From an uncultured Acetatifactor sp. (GTDB taxonomy: Bacteria; Bacillota; Clostridia; Lachnospirales; Lachnospiraceae), in NCBI GenBank assembly GCA_947581905.1, contig CANPWC010000005.1, positions 1 to 34,095 on the forward strand: a stretch of 34,095 bases of DNA, in the 5' to 3' direction. The position numbers and the translations under genes were made by a program. This document shows, in pieces, positions 1-9,478 of this stretch. The notes beneath the pieces are model-generated. The model made no database searches. It had not been told where the DNA came from and was given only the letters and a program-made list of their open reading frames with translations. The stretch's first letter is position 1. The number at the start of each line of letters is the position of its first letter.

Positions 1-960
1 CTGATAGGTAAGGTCGTGCACCGTGCCGTTTTCCTCACAGGGGCTGATTTCCTTAAGGAGCGAGGCAAGCTCCTCTAGGCGGTCGGTATAGCGGCCGTGC
101 AGGTCCAGGTAGGCCTGCTGGGCGTAATAGAGCTTACGCAGCTCCCATTTGCGCCGCTCGTCCTCCGGGATGCGATAGTCGGCATCCTCCTGGCCAGCGC
201 CTGCGAAAAACACGAAAGCCCACAGTTCGGGATAATGGATGTTGACCACGCCTGTCGGGGCCCATACCCAGTTGTCCTCCGGCAAGGGCTGGACGCCGTC
301 TTCGCGCAGGCGCTTATGGAACGTGCCGTCCGCCACGTCCACTTTCCATTGTACACGGGAGAAATTCATGCGGTAATACTCTCCGGGAACGGGAGGCTTC
401 GTGCTTTCGGAGCATTCTTGCAGGGTGGTGAAAGGGATCACGACCTCCACGGACCAGAAATGGTTCTGGCTGCCGGGGCGGTTCAAGGTCCCGTCGATGT
501 GGACCGCGGACCGAAGCCCCTTAAGCTCCAGGCCGTTCACGGGCTTGCCCATGTCGCGGTAAGCCTTGGTCAAGAGCAGGTCCCAGGTGGTATTTAACGC
601 GTTCATTTCATATTCCACATAGACCTGGGTGTCAGAGTCCGGATCGATGAAGATCTCGAAGTCATTGTCACGGAAGATCACGTCATCATGCTCCGTAACG
701 CCTGCCCAGATCTCGTCCCCTTCTAGGAGGGCGGCGATGTAAAGGTTCTCCTGGTTCCAGCAGATCTTCGCACGGGTGCGGAAGCGGGGGACGGGGCGGA
801 TATCGCCCTCGATGTCCGGGAAAGCCTCGGTATAGGGGATTTCTTCCCAAAATTCCTTGTCCAGGCGTCCGTCCAGGACGAAAGGCTTCGGGTTATAGCG
901 GCAGACGTACACGGGCGGGGCGAAGCCCACCGCCGGTACGGGAATGCGGATTTGGTTCAT
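1..960 (-). CDS. CBM9-like (carbohydrate-binding, DOMON-like fold) protein, 3' end truncated by window edge
   Basis: Reverse-strand frame open from ATG (958-960) to the window edge, absent from the ORF track because it has no stop inside the window: MNQIRIPVPAVGFAPPVYVCRYNPKPFVLDGRLDKEFWEEIPYTEAFPDIEG...DNDFEIFIDPDSDTQVYVEYEMNALNTTWDLLL; typical CBM9_1-like motifs; RBS-like AGAGGAAA upstream. Confidence 0.8.
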   Translation of the reverse strand, partial: MNQIRIPVPAVGFAPPVYVCRYNPKPFVLDGRLDKEFWEEIPYTEAFPDIEGDIRPVPRFRTRAKICWNQENLYIAALLEGDEIWAGVTEHDDVIFRDNDFEIFIDPDSDTQVYVEYEMNALNTTWDLLLTKAYRDMGKPVNGLELKGLRSAVHIDGTLNRPGSQNHFWSVEVVIPFTTLQECSESTKPPVPGEYYRMNFSRVQWKVDVADGTFHKRLREDGVQPLPEDNWVWAPTGVVNIHYPELWAFVFFAGAGQEDADYRIPEDERRKWELRKLYYAQQAYLDLHGRYTDRLEELASLLKEISPCEENGTVHDLTYQ

Positions 961-1010
961 GTCGGTTTCCTCTCTTTCCATAAATGTTGGTATCGTTCTT
1001 CGGTAGGTTG

Positions 1011-1039
1011 ATTATAGCATCTTGCTTGGGGAAAGTAAA
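1011..1039 (-). promoter_or_regulatory. Putative sigma-A promoter for the CBM9-like gene
   Basis: Minus strand TTTACT - 17 nt - TATAAT, ~50 nt upstream of the ATG at 960. Confidence 0.45.
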
Positions 1040-1147
1040 GCGGGGAAACCAAACAGGTGAAGGAAGCGGCGCGGACCGGCTTGTCATTTGCCTTGTCATG
1101 GAAATTCATGGAAATGTTTGCTTTAGAGATAGAAGAAGGAGGACGAA

Positions 1148-3274
1148 ATGGAGATTACGATGAATCGTGAGAAGCTTTCCGAGTATCGGGAGCGCGCCCG
1201 TAAGCTGGTGGCGCAGATGACCCTGGAGGAAAAGGTGGAACAGACCTTGTATAACGCTCCCGCGATCGAGCGGTTGGGCATCAAGGCCTATAACTGGTGG
1301 AACGAGGCCCTGCACGGCGTGGCGCGGGCGGGCATCGCCACGGTCTTCCCCCAGGCGATCGGGCTGGCGGCCACGTTTGACGAGGATCTGCTTACACAGG
1401 TGGGGGACGCCATATCCACCGAAGCGAGGGCCAAGTTCAACATGCAGCAGGAAAAAGGGGATACCGGCATTTATAAGGGGCTGACCTTCTGGTCCCCCAA
1501 CGTGAACATTTTCCGGGACCCCAGATGGGGGCGCGGCCATGAGACCTACGGGGAGGACCCGTACCTGACCTCCCGGATGGGCGTGGGCTTCATCAAGGGC
1601 ATCCAGGGACATGACGAGAATTACCTGAAGGCGGCAGCCTGCGCCAAGCATGTGGCGGCGCACAGCGGCCCGGAAGGCATCCGGCACAGCTTTGACGCCA
1701 AGGTAAGCAGGCAGGATTTGTTCGAGACCTACCTGCCCGCTTTCAAAGCCTGCATCCAGGACGGCCATGTGGAGGCGGTGATGGGCGCTTACAACTGCAT
1801 CAACGGCGTGCCAAGCTGCGCCAATAAGGAGATCTTCCAGGACATCTTCCGCGGGGAATGGGGGTTTGAGGGGCACGTGGTCAGCGACTGCGGCGCCATC
1901 GAGGACATCCATGCGGGGCACCATATCACGGACACCCCGGTGGAGAGCGCGGCCCTAGCCATGAACAACGGCTGCGACTTAAACTGCGGGCACATGTACT
2001 ATTTCCTGCACCGCGCCCTGAAAGAGGGGATGGTCAAGGAAGAGCGCTTGGATGAAGCCCTGGTCGCCCTGTTCACCTCCCGCATGAAGTTGGGCGTGTT
2101 TGACGAGAAAAAGAAGAATCCTTATGACGACATCCCTTACAGCGTGGTGGACAGCCCTGCCATGCGCGCCTTGAACCGGGACGTGGCTTCTAAGTGCCTG
2201 GTGCTTTTGAAAAATGAAGGGAACCTGCTTCCCCTTGACAAGTCCTCCATCAAGACCGTGGGCGTCATCGGCCCCAACGCCAACAACCGCAAAGCCCTGG
2301 TGGGCAACTACGAAGGCACCGCGTCCCGGTACTGGACGGTGCTGGAAGGCATCCAGGAGTACCTGGGCGACGACGTGCGCGTCCTGGCTTCCGAAGGCTG
2401 CCATTTATATAAGGAAAGAGTGGAAGGGGAAAAGGGCGACCGCCTATCCGAGGTGCGGGGCGTCTGCGACTTAAGCGACGTGGTCATCGTCTGCCTGGGG
2501 CTGGACGCGAGCCTCGAGGGAGAGCAGGGGGACGCCAACAATGAGTATGGAAGCGGCGACAAGCCGACCCTGAACCTGCCCGGGCTGCAGGAAGAGGTGC
2601 TGAAGACGGCGTATGAAAGCGGCAAGCCGGTGGTGCTTTTGCTTCTGTCGGGAAGCGCCCTGTCCGTCAACTGGGCCGATGAGCACATTCCCGCCATCCT
2701 GCAGTGCTGGTACCCTGGCGCGCAGGGAGGGATGGCCATCGCCGAAGCGCTGTTCGGGGACCGCTGCCCGGAGGGCAAGCTTCCGGTGACGTTCTACCGT
2801 TCCACGGAAGAACTGCCTGATTTTACGGATTATAGCATGAAAGGCAGGACATACCGCTACATGAAGCAGGATGCCTTGTATCCTTTCGGCTATGGACTGT
2901 CCTATACGGACTTCGCTTATAGCGACATATGCTTAACGCGCCCGGATGAGGACCCCGGGGCCGCGCTGGTAAGCGCCCGCGTGAAAAATGTGGGAAAATG
3001 CGCCGGCGCGGAGACCGTGCAGGTCTATGTCAAGGTTTGCAAGGAGGGCGCACCGAATTACCAGCTGAAGGGGATCAGCAAAGTGCGCCTTGCGCCGGGG
3101 GAGGAGCGCGAAGTGTCGATCCGCCTGCCCAAGGAGGCGTTCGGGCTGTATGATGAAGAGGGCGTCCTGCGCATCGGGGGAGGCAGGGTCGAGGTCTTCG
3201 TCGGCGGCCAGGCCCCGGATCGGCGAAGCGAGGAACTGACCGGGAAAAAGGTGGCGAAAATCGTCCTGGAATAA
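1148..3274 (+). CDS. Glycoside hydrolase family 3 (beta-glucosidase / beta-xylosidase-like)
   Basis: 708 aa; LTFWSPNVNIFRDPRWGRGHETYGEDPYL, KHVAAHSGPEG and VVSDCGAIEDIHAGHH (nucleophile region) are GH3 hallmarks; C-terminal fibronectin III-like domain; RBS GAAGGAGG before the ATG. Start could also be 1160. Confidence 0.93.
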   Translation: MEITMNREKLSEYRERARKLVAQMTLEEKVEQTLYNAPAIERLGIKAYNWWNEALHGVARAGIATVFPQAIGLAATFDEDLLTQVGDAISTEARAKFNMQQEKGDTGIYKGLTFWSPNVNIFRDPRWGRGHETYGEDPYLTSRMGVGFIKGIQGHDENYLKAAACAKHVAAHSGPEGIRHSFDAKVSRQDLFETYLPAFKACIQDGHVEAVMGAYNCINGVPSCANKEIFQDIFRGEWGFEGHVVSDCGAIEDIHAGHHITDTPVESAALAMNNGCDLNCGHMYYFLHRALKEGMVKEERLDEALVALFTSRMKLGVFDEKKKNPYDDIPYSVVDSPAMRALNRDVASKCLVLLKNEGNLLPLDKSSIKTVGVIGPNANNRKALVGNYEGTASRYWTVLEGIQEYLGDDVRVLASEGCHLYKERVEGEKGDRLSEVRGVCDLSDVVIVCLGLDASLEGEQGDANNEYGSGDKPTLNLPGLQEEVLKTAYESGKPVVLLLLSGSALSVNWADEHIPAILQCWYPGAQGGMAIAEALFGDRCPEGKLPVTFYRSTEELPDFTDYSMKGRTYRYMKQDALYPFGYGLSYTDFAYSDICLTRPDEDPGAALVSARVKNVGKCAGAETVQVYVKVCKEGAPNYQLKGISKVRLAPGEEREVSIRLPKEAFGLYDEEGVLRIGGGRVEVFVGGQAPDRRSEELTGKKVAKIVLE

Positions 3275-3458
3275 GGGCTTTATCGGGATTTGGGCAAGGC
3301 GGGGGCGCGCGGCTTCCCCTCCTTGTCCGCCCGGGGAAGAGCGGGAATGCGCCTTACGCGGCATGACCCGGGCCTTGCGCCTGTAAGGCGGGGGGGGCCT
3401 GCTTCCCGTGGCTGTGCATAGATGTGCATAAATGTTGTATAAAAATGGGCTATAATGG

Positions 3459-3487
3459 TTGACAAATTCCCTGAAAAAGAGTAAGAT
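3459..3487 (+). promoter_or_regulatory. Putative sigma-A promoter P1 upstream of the transporter operon
   Basis: TTGACA (3459-3464) - 17 nt - TAAGAT (3482-3487). Confidence 0.6.
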
Positions 3488-3689
3488 AATGACAGTGCGC
3501 CGGATGGCGCTTCATAGCGGAGTTCTTAGACTGGCAACGACGAGGCTGCTTTATTTGTGGATTTGGCAAATTGTCGCTGCTTTTTCTTTTTTTTGTGCAA
3601 GATGTCCGTAAATCATCATCAAAATAACAAACATCATCCCCATAAAAGTAATATTATAAACAAAAAATGAAGAATTATTAAAAAAGAAA

Positions 3690-3718
3690 TTGACAAATTG
3701 TTTAATAAGGCGTATAGT
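3690..3718 (+). promoter_or_regulatory. Putative sigma-A promoter P2 upstream of the transporter operon
   Basis: TTGACA (3690-3695) - 17 nt - TATAGT (3713-3718), in a locally AT-rich region. Confidence 0.7.
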
Positions 3719-3742
3719 AAATACAGTCTTTAACTTTGACTG

Positions 3743-3800
3743 TTCGTGCGTCCTAACATGTATTGCCCACATCGTCAAATGTGCGCACGGGACGGACGAA
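3743..3800 (+). repeat. Imperfect inverted repeat in the 5' leader of the transporter operon
   Basis: TTCGTGCGTCC (3743-3753) pairs with GGACGGACGAA (3790-3800) with one mismatch; lies downstream of P2 and ~90 nt before the first CDS. Confidence 0.5.
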
Positions 3801-3891
3801 GGAAGAGGATAGCAATGGTCCCGATTGAGGGAGCAGTCGGTGCCTTTGTTATAGAGAAACGCGTTAAGCGTAATTTTAAAGGAGGATTATA

Positions 3892-5457
3892 ATGAAGAAG
3901 AAGTCAATCATGAAGTTCTGCGCCATTGCTTTAACAGTGGCAATGATGGGCACTCTGGTTGCTTGCGGCGGCGGCGACACCCCTGCGGATGACTCCAGCA
4001 GCAGCACCGGCACCGGTACGGAAGCCCCTGCGGACAGCACCGGCACAGAGACCCCTGCGGACGAGACAACCCCTGCGGACGATGCGGCTCCTGCGGACGA
4101 CGCAACCGATGATCAGGCTGCAGCCCCTGAGGAGACCTACGATTTCGGCGGCCAGGTCGTCAAGGTTTACGGAGGCGACTGGAACAAGCTGAATCCGGAC
4201 TCCACCGACGACAACACGCTGGCCCTGGATGCGGCAGCCGCTGTTGAAGCGAAGTACAACATCGACCTGGTTTACAACAACCCTGGTGACGATGGATACA
4301 ACCTGGCTGATCTGCTGATCAGCTCCTACAACGCTGGTGAGAGCGCGGTTGACATTTGCGCCGGCACGCCTGACGGCCTTATCTCCCTGATCGGCTCTAA
4401 GGTTATCGCTGACATCACGGATTCTTACCAGGAACTGGAAGTCGGCTCCGTTTACACCGACGCCGTTTCATGGAAGGGTCATGTATATGGCCTGACCTTC
4501 GATAACATCGGCGACGTTTACGTTCTGGCTTACAGCCGTGACTATTTGGATCAGATCGGTATGGAAGTAACCCCTACCGAGAAGTTCATGAACGGCGAGT
4601 GGAGCTATGACGATGTGATCGAGTACTTTACCGAGATGAAGTCCAAACTCCCTGAGGGCGTATATCCTATCGGTACCCATTACTTCCATTGGGCTTGTAT
4701 GGCAGGCGCTGCCAACGGCGGCGTTCCCGCGGTCAGCTCTGACGGCGTGATCGGAATCACGGATGAGCATTACATTGAAGCTATGGAGTTCTACAAAGAG
4801 CTGATGGATCTTGGCCTGGCTGCTCCTATCACTTTCGAGCATGATGATGCCGGCACGATCACGAACGATAATGTTCCTTATGGCTCTGGCGGACTGAACA
4901 CCCAGTATGTGATGACCATGCTGGAGGCTTGGCAGCTTTCCGGTTTGACCGATTCCATCGGCCAGTTCGGCATCACCTTCTGGCCTTGGGGCGATTCCGT
5001 TACCTGTGATGGCGACTACACCACCTTGAGCGACAACTACAAGCTGGCCCAGGCTTACTGGGGACCTTCTTTCGTTATGGCTGACGCTGCCCAGAGGACC
5101 GGCATCGACAACATCACCCTGTTAAAGATCGCTATGGATTACTTTGGCGGACTTGATCCCAACAGGACCACCAAGATGCATGCGGTTTGGGAAGCTGAGC
5201 AGGCTGGCGAGACCCCTGTAATCGGATTTAATGCCGGCGCTGCCAGGGACTTCTGCACCGAAGAAGACATCGCTCTGTATGACTGGGCACACACCAGGGT
5301 CATTTATGAGTGGGCGAAGCCTTTCGATGATGGCGGCGTGCTGAATGTATGGATGAACGCGGCTTACATCATGGATGGCCAGGATGCAAGGAGCACGGCC
5401 GAGAGCTATGCGTCTGAAGGCCTTGCGAAGATGCAGGAAATGGGCATCGTTGACTAA
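3892..5457 (+). CDS. Sugar ABC transporter extracellular solute-binding lipoprotein
   Basis: Signal peptide plus lipobox MKKKSIMKFCAIALTVAMMGTLVACGGG; acidic Pro/Ala/Asp/Thr linker; SBP type 1-like body; RBS AAAGGAGGATTATA. Confidence 0.88.
   Translation: MKKKSIMKFCAIALTVAMMGTLVACGGGDTPADDSSSSTGTGTEAPADSTGTETPADETTPADDAAPADDATDDQAAAPEETYDFGGQVVKVYGGDWNKLNPDSTDDNTLALDAAAAVEAKYNIDLVYNNPGDDGYNLADLLISSYNAGESAVDICAGTPDGLISLIGSKVIADITDSYQELEVGSVYTDAVSWKGHVYGLTFDNIGDVYVLAYSRDYLDQIGMEVTPTEKFMNGEWSYDDVIEYFTEMKSKLPEGVYPIGTHYFHWACMAGAANGGVPAVSSDGVIGITDEHYIEAMEFYKELMDLGLAAPITFEHDDAGTITNDNVPYGSGGLNTQYVMTMLEAWQLSGLTDSIGQFGITFWPWGDSVTCDGDYTTLSDNYKLAQAYWGPSFVMADAAQRTGIDNITLLKIAMDYFGGLDPNRTTKMHAVWEAEQAGETPVIGFNAGAARDFCTEEDIALYDWAHTRVIYEWAKPFDDGGVLNVWMNAAYIMDGQDARSTAESYASEGLAKMQEMGIVD
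3985..4125 (+). repeat. Low-complexity coding repeat (CCTGCGGA-type units) encoding the PADD/PADE/PADS linker
   Basis: Recurrent cctgcgga(c/t)ga: PADDSSSSTGTGTEAPADSTGTETPADETTPADDAAPADDATDD. Confidence 0.7.
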
Positions 5458-5564
5458 TTTGTTCCGACACACAACTGAAGTATGATTCATGACGCTATGT
5501 GGCTGTTGTCCTGCCTTGCGCAGGCTGCAGTCACATAGTGCTAAGAAATGGAAGGGCTGATGGG

Positions 5565-8513
5565 GTGAAAAAGAAGAAGAATAGAACCCGCATTCGCAAT
5601 ATAAGCATTCTGGTGGCTCTGATCGTCGTGGCGATCGTGGCCCTGAACATCGCTTCCAGCGACGAATACGCCCAGACGAGGGTGGACGTCCTGGCGAAGT
5701 ACCTGGGCTATGATGATTCTACGGCCGTTACCTATTCGGATTATATGGCGCAGCACTTTAAGGAGTATGTGAGCGACGATGTGGCCGACATTACCGTTAA
5801 GGGCGGCGACTATGCGGAGGCCGACATGGAGGGCATCACCGAGGACGGCGGCATCGTTTGGACGGACGACGAGGGAAGCATCACTTACGGCTTCGACGTG
5901 CCGCAGGCCGGCCTGTACAAGATCCGCCTCACCTATTATCCGGATACCACAGGCACCCAGAGCATATTGCGCAATGTCTATATTAATGGGGATTTACCTT
6001 TTGACGATTGCGAAGATATCACGATCGACCGCCTTTGGGTGGACGACAACAAAGATTGGTTGATGAATGTCAACGGCAACCAGGCCGCTCCCACGCAGGT
6101 CCAGGAAGAGGGACCGGCTGTTGCGTACATTGAATCAAATGACTGCGATACTCTTGGAAGCTATATGTTCTACTTCAACGAGGGGAACAATACCGTGACC
6201 CTGGAGTCTTCGCAGGCGAAGCTGGGGATCAGCGAGATCACGCTGGTGCCCGCCAAGGAATATCCTTCTTATGAGGATTATGTGGATTATTATGAAGATA
6301 CGCTCGACGCCGAAGTCGTGGACGCCAATAACGTTCCGGGCGGCGCGATCATCATCCAGGCAGAGGACAGCACGGTGAAGTCCACCTCTTCCCTGTCTCC
6401 GAACAATGACCGTACTTCCGTGGCGACGCAGCCGTATCACGCTTCCAACATCGTGTACAACACGATCGGCGGAGACAACTGGGCGACGGCAGGCCAGACC
6501 ATCACCTGGACGGTGGAGACTAGGCGCGCAGGCTTCTATAAGATAGCCGTCCGTTTCAAACAGTATTTGAACAGAGGATTTTACTCTGCCCGTTATCTGA
6601 CCATCAACGGAGACCTTCCGTTTGAAGAAGCGGCGCAGATTAAGTTTGATTATGCTCCTGACTGGCAGATCGCTTACCTTGGCGATGAGAATGGGGATTA
6701 TTACTTCTACCTGGATGAAGGCGTGAACACGATTTCCATGACTGCCACCTTGGGAGACCTGGCGGAAGCGGTAGATCTGGCGAGCCAGAGCGTCAACAAC
6801 TTGAATGAGTTGTACCGCGAGCTTACCGCCGTGACCGGGACCAACCCCGACAGGTATCGTGACTATCAGATCACTACTTACGTGCCTAATATGGTGGATG
6901 ACCTGGAAGTGGAGTACACCAGGCTCAACGCCGTAATGCAGATGTTCGGCGAGGACATGGATTCCGCCAACAAGACCTCCAGCGTAGTGGATATGATGAA
7001 CAGCATGATACCGCTGATCAAGAAGCCGGACGATGTGGCGAAAGACCTGACGGACTTCAACGACAAGCTTTCCGCCCTGGGCGACTGGATCAACAGCATC
7101 AACAACCTGCCCCTGGAACTGGATTACCTGATCGTGACCGGGGACGGCTACACCCTTCCGAAAGCGAACGGCAACTTCTTCCAGAACGTTGCCCATACCT
7201 GGAACGCTTTCATCGGTTCCTTCACCAATGACTTCAAGGTACATACCGGGACCTCGGACGGCAGCAAGAAGCAGCTGGACGTGTGGGTAACGGTTGATGT
7301 GAGGAGCCAGTACGACATCATCCAGAAGATGATCAACGCCTCGTTTGCAAACAGCGATTATGAAGTGAACCTGAGCATGGTGCAGGGCGATACGGTCCTT
7401 CCTGCGACGGTTGCCGGCGAAGGCCCTGACGTGGTCTTGCAGTCCAGCTACAGCCAGCCGACCAACTTCGCATACCGCAGCGCGGCTTATGATTTGACGC
7501 AGTTTTCTGATTTTGAAGATGTATTCGCGCGCTTCCCTGCCGGAACGAGGCCGTTCCTGGAGTATGAAGGCGGCGTATATGGGCTTCCTGACCAGCTGTC
7601 CTTCCCGGTGCTGATCTATCGTACCGACATCCTGGACGCTTTAGGGCTGGAAGTTCCTGAGACCTGGGAAGACCTGATCTCCATGGTTCCTTATCTGGAA
7701 GCCGAGAACATGGACGTATACCTGGCAAGTAATGAGTATATGACCTTGGGCGGCGGCACAAGCTCTACCACGGTTCCTGTGAACGCCATCTTCTTATCCA
7801 TGCTGTACCAGCAGGGCTATGAGCTTTACAACGATGCCCATACCTACACCCTGATGGACCAGGTGGACCAGATGAAGGTATTCAAGGAGTGGACCGAGTT
7901 CTACACCAACCAGGGACTGGAGTATTCCGTGAACCTTGTTACCAGGTTCCGTACCGGCGAGATCCCTGTGATGGTGGTTGACTACACGTATATCAATACT
8001 TTGACCGTATCTGCCCCTGAAGTCTCCGGCAAGTGGTCGATCGCGAAGATGCCTGGCACCCGCAAGGCTGACGGCACGGTAGACCATTCCGCGGCCAGCA
8101 TCATCGGCACCTGCTTCATCGTGGCCTCCACGGTGGCGGAAGACGGCATGGCCAATGAAGCCTGGGATTTCTTAAAGTGGTGGACCGACGCGCAGACGCA
8201 GGTGAACTACTCTACAGAGCTTAAGGCGGAGAACGGTGAGGCGGCGGAACTTCCTGTCGCTAATATGGAAGCCATCCAGAATGGCGGCCTGAACGAAGAG
8301 TTCAAGACCGTGGTGCTTTCCATCCTGGGAGACCTGCGCGCTGAGCCTCAGATCCCCGGCGGCTATATCACCGGACGTACGATCAGGAACGCGTTCACTT
8401 CCGTCGTAACTGAGAACTTAGAGCCTGTGGATACGCTCTATATCGAATTGGATGCGATCAACACAGAGATTACCAACAAGCGCAATGAATTTGGCTTGAA
8501 TACGGCAGAATAG
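5565..8513 (+). CDS. Membrane-anchored extracellular solute-binding protein with two N-terminal galactose-binding-like (CBM-like) domains
   Basis: ORF 5499-8513; likely GTG start at 5565 (VKKKKNRTRIRNISILVALIVVAIVALNIA, TM anchor). Two similar beta-sandwich segments (AGLYKIRLTYYPD...YINGDLPF; AGFYKIAVRFKQY...TINGDLPF), then an SBP type 1 domain (VWVTVDVRSQYDIIQKMINASFA...GPDVVLQ...YGLPDQLSFPVLIYRTDILDALGLEVPETWEDL). Confidence 0.85.
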   Translation: MKKKKNRTRIRNISILVALIVVAIVALNIASSDEYAQTRVDVLAKYLGYDDSTAVTYSDYMAQHFKEYVSDDVADITVKGGDYAEADMEGITEDGGIVWTDDEGSITYGFDVPQAGLYKIRLTYYPDTTGTQSILRNVYINGDLPFDDCEDITIDRLWVDDNKDWLMNVNGNQAAPTQVQEEGPAVAYIESNDCDTLGSYMFYFNEGNNTVTLESSQAKLGISEITLVPAKEYPSYEDYVDYYEDTLDAEVVDANNVPGGAIIIQAEDSTVKSTSSLSPNNDRTSVATQPYHASNIVYNTIGGDNWATAGQTITWTVETRRAGFYKIAVRFKQYLNRGFYSARYLTINGDLPFEEAAQIKFDYAPDWQIAYLGDENGDYYFYLDEGVNTISMTATLGDLAEAVDLASQSVNNLNELYRELTAVTGTNPDRYRDYQITTYVPNMVDDLEVEYTRLNAVMQMFGEDMDSANKTSSVVDMMNSMIPLIKKPDDVAKDLTDFNDKLSALGDWINSINNLPLELDYLIVTGDGYTLPKANGNFFQNVAHTWNAFIGSFTNDFKVHTGTSDGSKKQLDVWVTVDVRSQYDIIQKMINASFANSDYEVNLSMVQGDTVLPATVAGEGPDVVLQSSYSQPTNFAYRSAAYDLTQFSDFEDVFARFPAGTRPFLEYEGGVYGLPDQLSFPVLIYRTDILDALGLEVPETWEDLISMVPYLEAENMDVYLASNEYMTLGGGTSSTTVPVNAIFLSMLYQQGYELYNDAHTYTLMDQVDQMKVFKEWTEFYTNQGLEYSVNLVTRFRTGEIPVMVVDYTYINTLTVSAPEVSGKWSIAKMPGTRKADGTVDHSAASIIGTCFIVASTVAEDGMANEAWDFLKWWTDAQTQVNYSTELKAENGEAAELPVANMEAIQNGGLNEEFKTVVLSILGDLRAEPQIPGGYITGRTIRNAFTSVVTENLEPVDTLYIELDAINTEITNKRNEFGLNTAE

Positions 8514-8523
8514 GAGGGTGAAC

Positions 8524-9459
8524 ATGGCTAAAGCGAAATATCAGATTTCAATGAAAAGACGAGTTCAGTTGATTCTCCGAGACATGAAGAGGAGCATTCC
8601 TTTGTACATCATGATTGCTCCGTTCATGATTCTGTTCGCGGTCTTCGTGGTTTATCCCGTGTTAAAGGCTGTCTGGTACAGCTTCACGGATTACAACGTG
8701 TTGGAAGCGGCGAATTTCGTCGCATTGGGTAACTACCGTAAGCTGTTCTTGGACGACAGCATTTTCATCACTGCAATTAAGAATACGTTCATCATTGCAG
8801 TCATCGTGGGTCCCGGCGGATATATCCTTTCTTATCTGCTTGCCTGGATGATCAACGAGCTGCCCCATACGATCGGCACGGTCCTGACGGTTATCTTCTA
8901 TGCGCCCAGCATGGCCGGTTCCGCCGTTATTACAGTATTTGCTCAGATTTTCTCCAACGATAGCAATGGTTATTTGAACGCCGCCCTCCGCAACCTGGGG
9001 ATCACGCAGGAAGCGATCCTGTGGCTGTCCGATGAGAAATACGTCATCGTGGTCGTCATCCTGGCTTCCCTGTGGATGAGCATGGGCGTTGGCTTCCTCT
9101 CCTTCGTGGCAGGCATCAAGGGCGTTGACGAGGCCCAGTACGAGGCGGGTGCTATCGATGGCATCAGAAACCGTTGGCAGGAATTGTGGTATGTCACACT
9201 TCCTAATATGAAGCCGCAGCTATTGTTTGGCGCAGTCATGACCATTACGAGCTCCCTGTCCGTTGGTTCGGTGGGCGACTCCCTGGTCGGCTTCCCCAGC
9301 CCGAACTACGCTTCCCATACGATCGTCAACCACTTGAACGACTATGGTTCCATCCGTATGGAGATGGGTTACGCGTCAGCAATCGCGGTGATCTTGTTCC
9401 TGATCATGATCATAGCGAACATGCTCATCCAGAAGCTGCTTCGTAAAGTCGGAACCTAA
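8524..9459 (+). CDS. Sugar ABC transporter permease (UgpA/LplB-like)
   Basis: Six-TM-like pattern; N-terminal SIPLYIMIAPFMILFAVFVVYPVLKAVWYSFTDYN; EAA loop YEAGAIDGIRNRWQELWYVTLPNMKPQ; RBS GGAGGGTGAAC; ORF listed from 8518 (GTG). Confidence 0.93.
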   Translation: MAKAKYQISMKRRVQLILRDMKRSIPLYIMIAPFMILFAVFVVYPVLKAVWYSFTDYNVLEAANFVALGNYRKLFLDDSIFITAIKNTFIIAVIVGPGGYILSYLLAWMINELPHTIGTVLTVIFYAPSMAGSAVITVFAQIFSNDSNGYLNAALRNLGITQEAILWLSDEKYVIVVVILASLWMSMGVGFLSFVAGIKGVDEAQYEAGAIDGIRNRWQELWYVTLPNMKPQLLFGAVMTITSSLSVGSVGDSLVGFPSPNYASHTIVNHLNDYGSIRMEMGYASAIAVILFLIMIIANMLIQKLLRKVGT

Positions 9460-9478
9460 GCGGGGAGGAAGAGTGAAT

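Noticed and set aside
3350-3390. CGCCTTAC/GTAAGGCG inverted repeat after GH3 as a terminator
   Set aside because: 25-nt loop and no T-tract; too weak to call.
3985-4125. Short repeats as a possible mobile or CRISPR element
   Set aside because: Explained as codon repetition in the lipoprotein linker.
6135-7244. 369-aa minus-strand ORF antisense to the CBM-SBP gene
   Set aside because: His/Val/Arg-rich antisense shadow of a strong plus-strand CDS in high-GC3 DNA; no RBS or recognisable domain.
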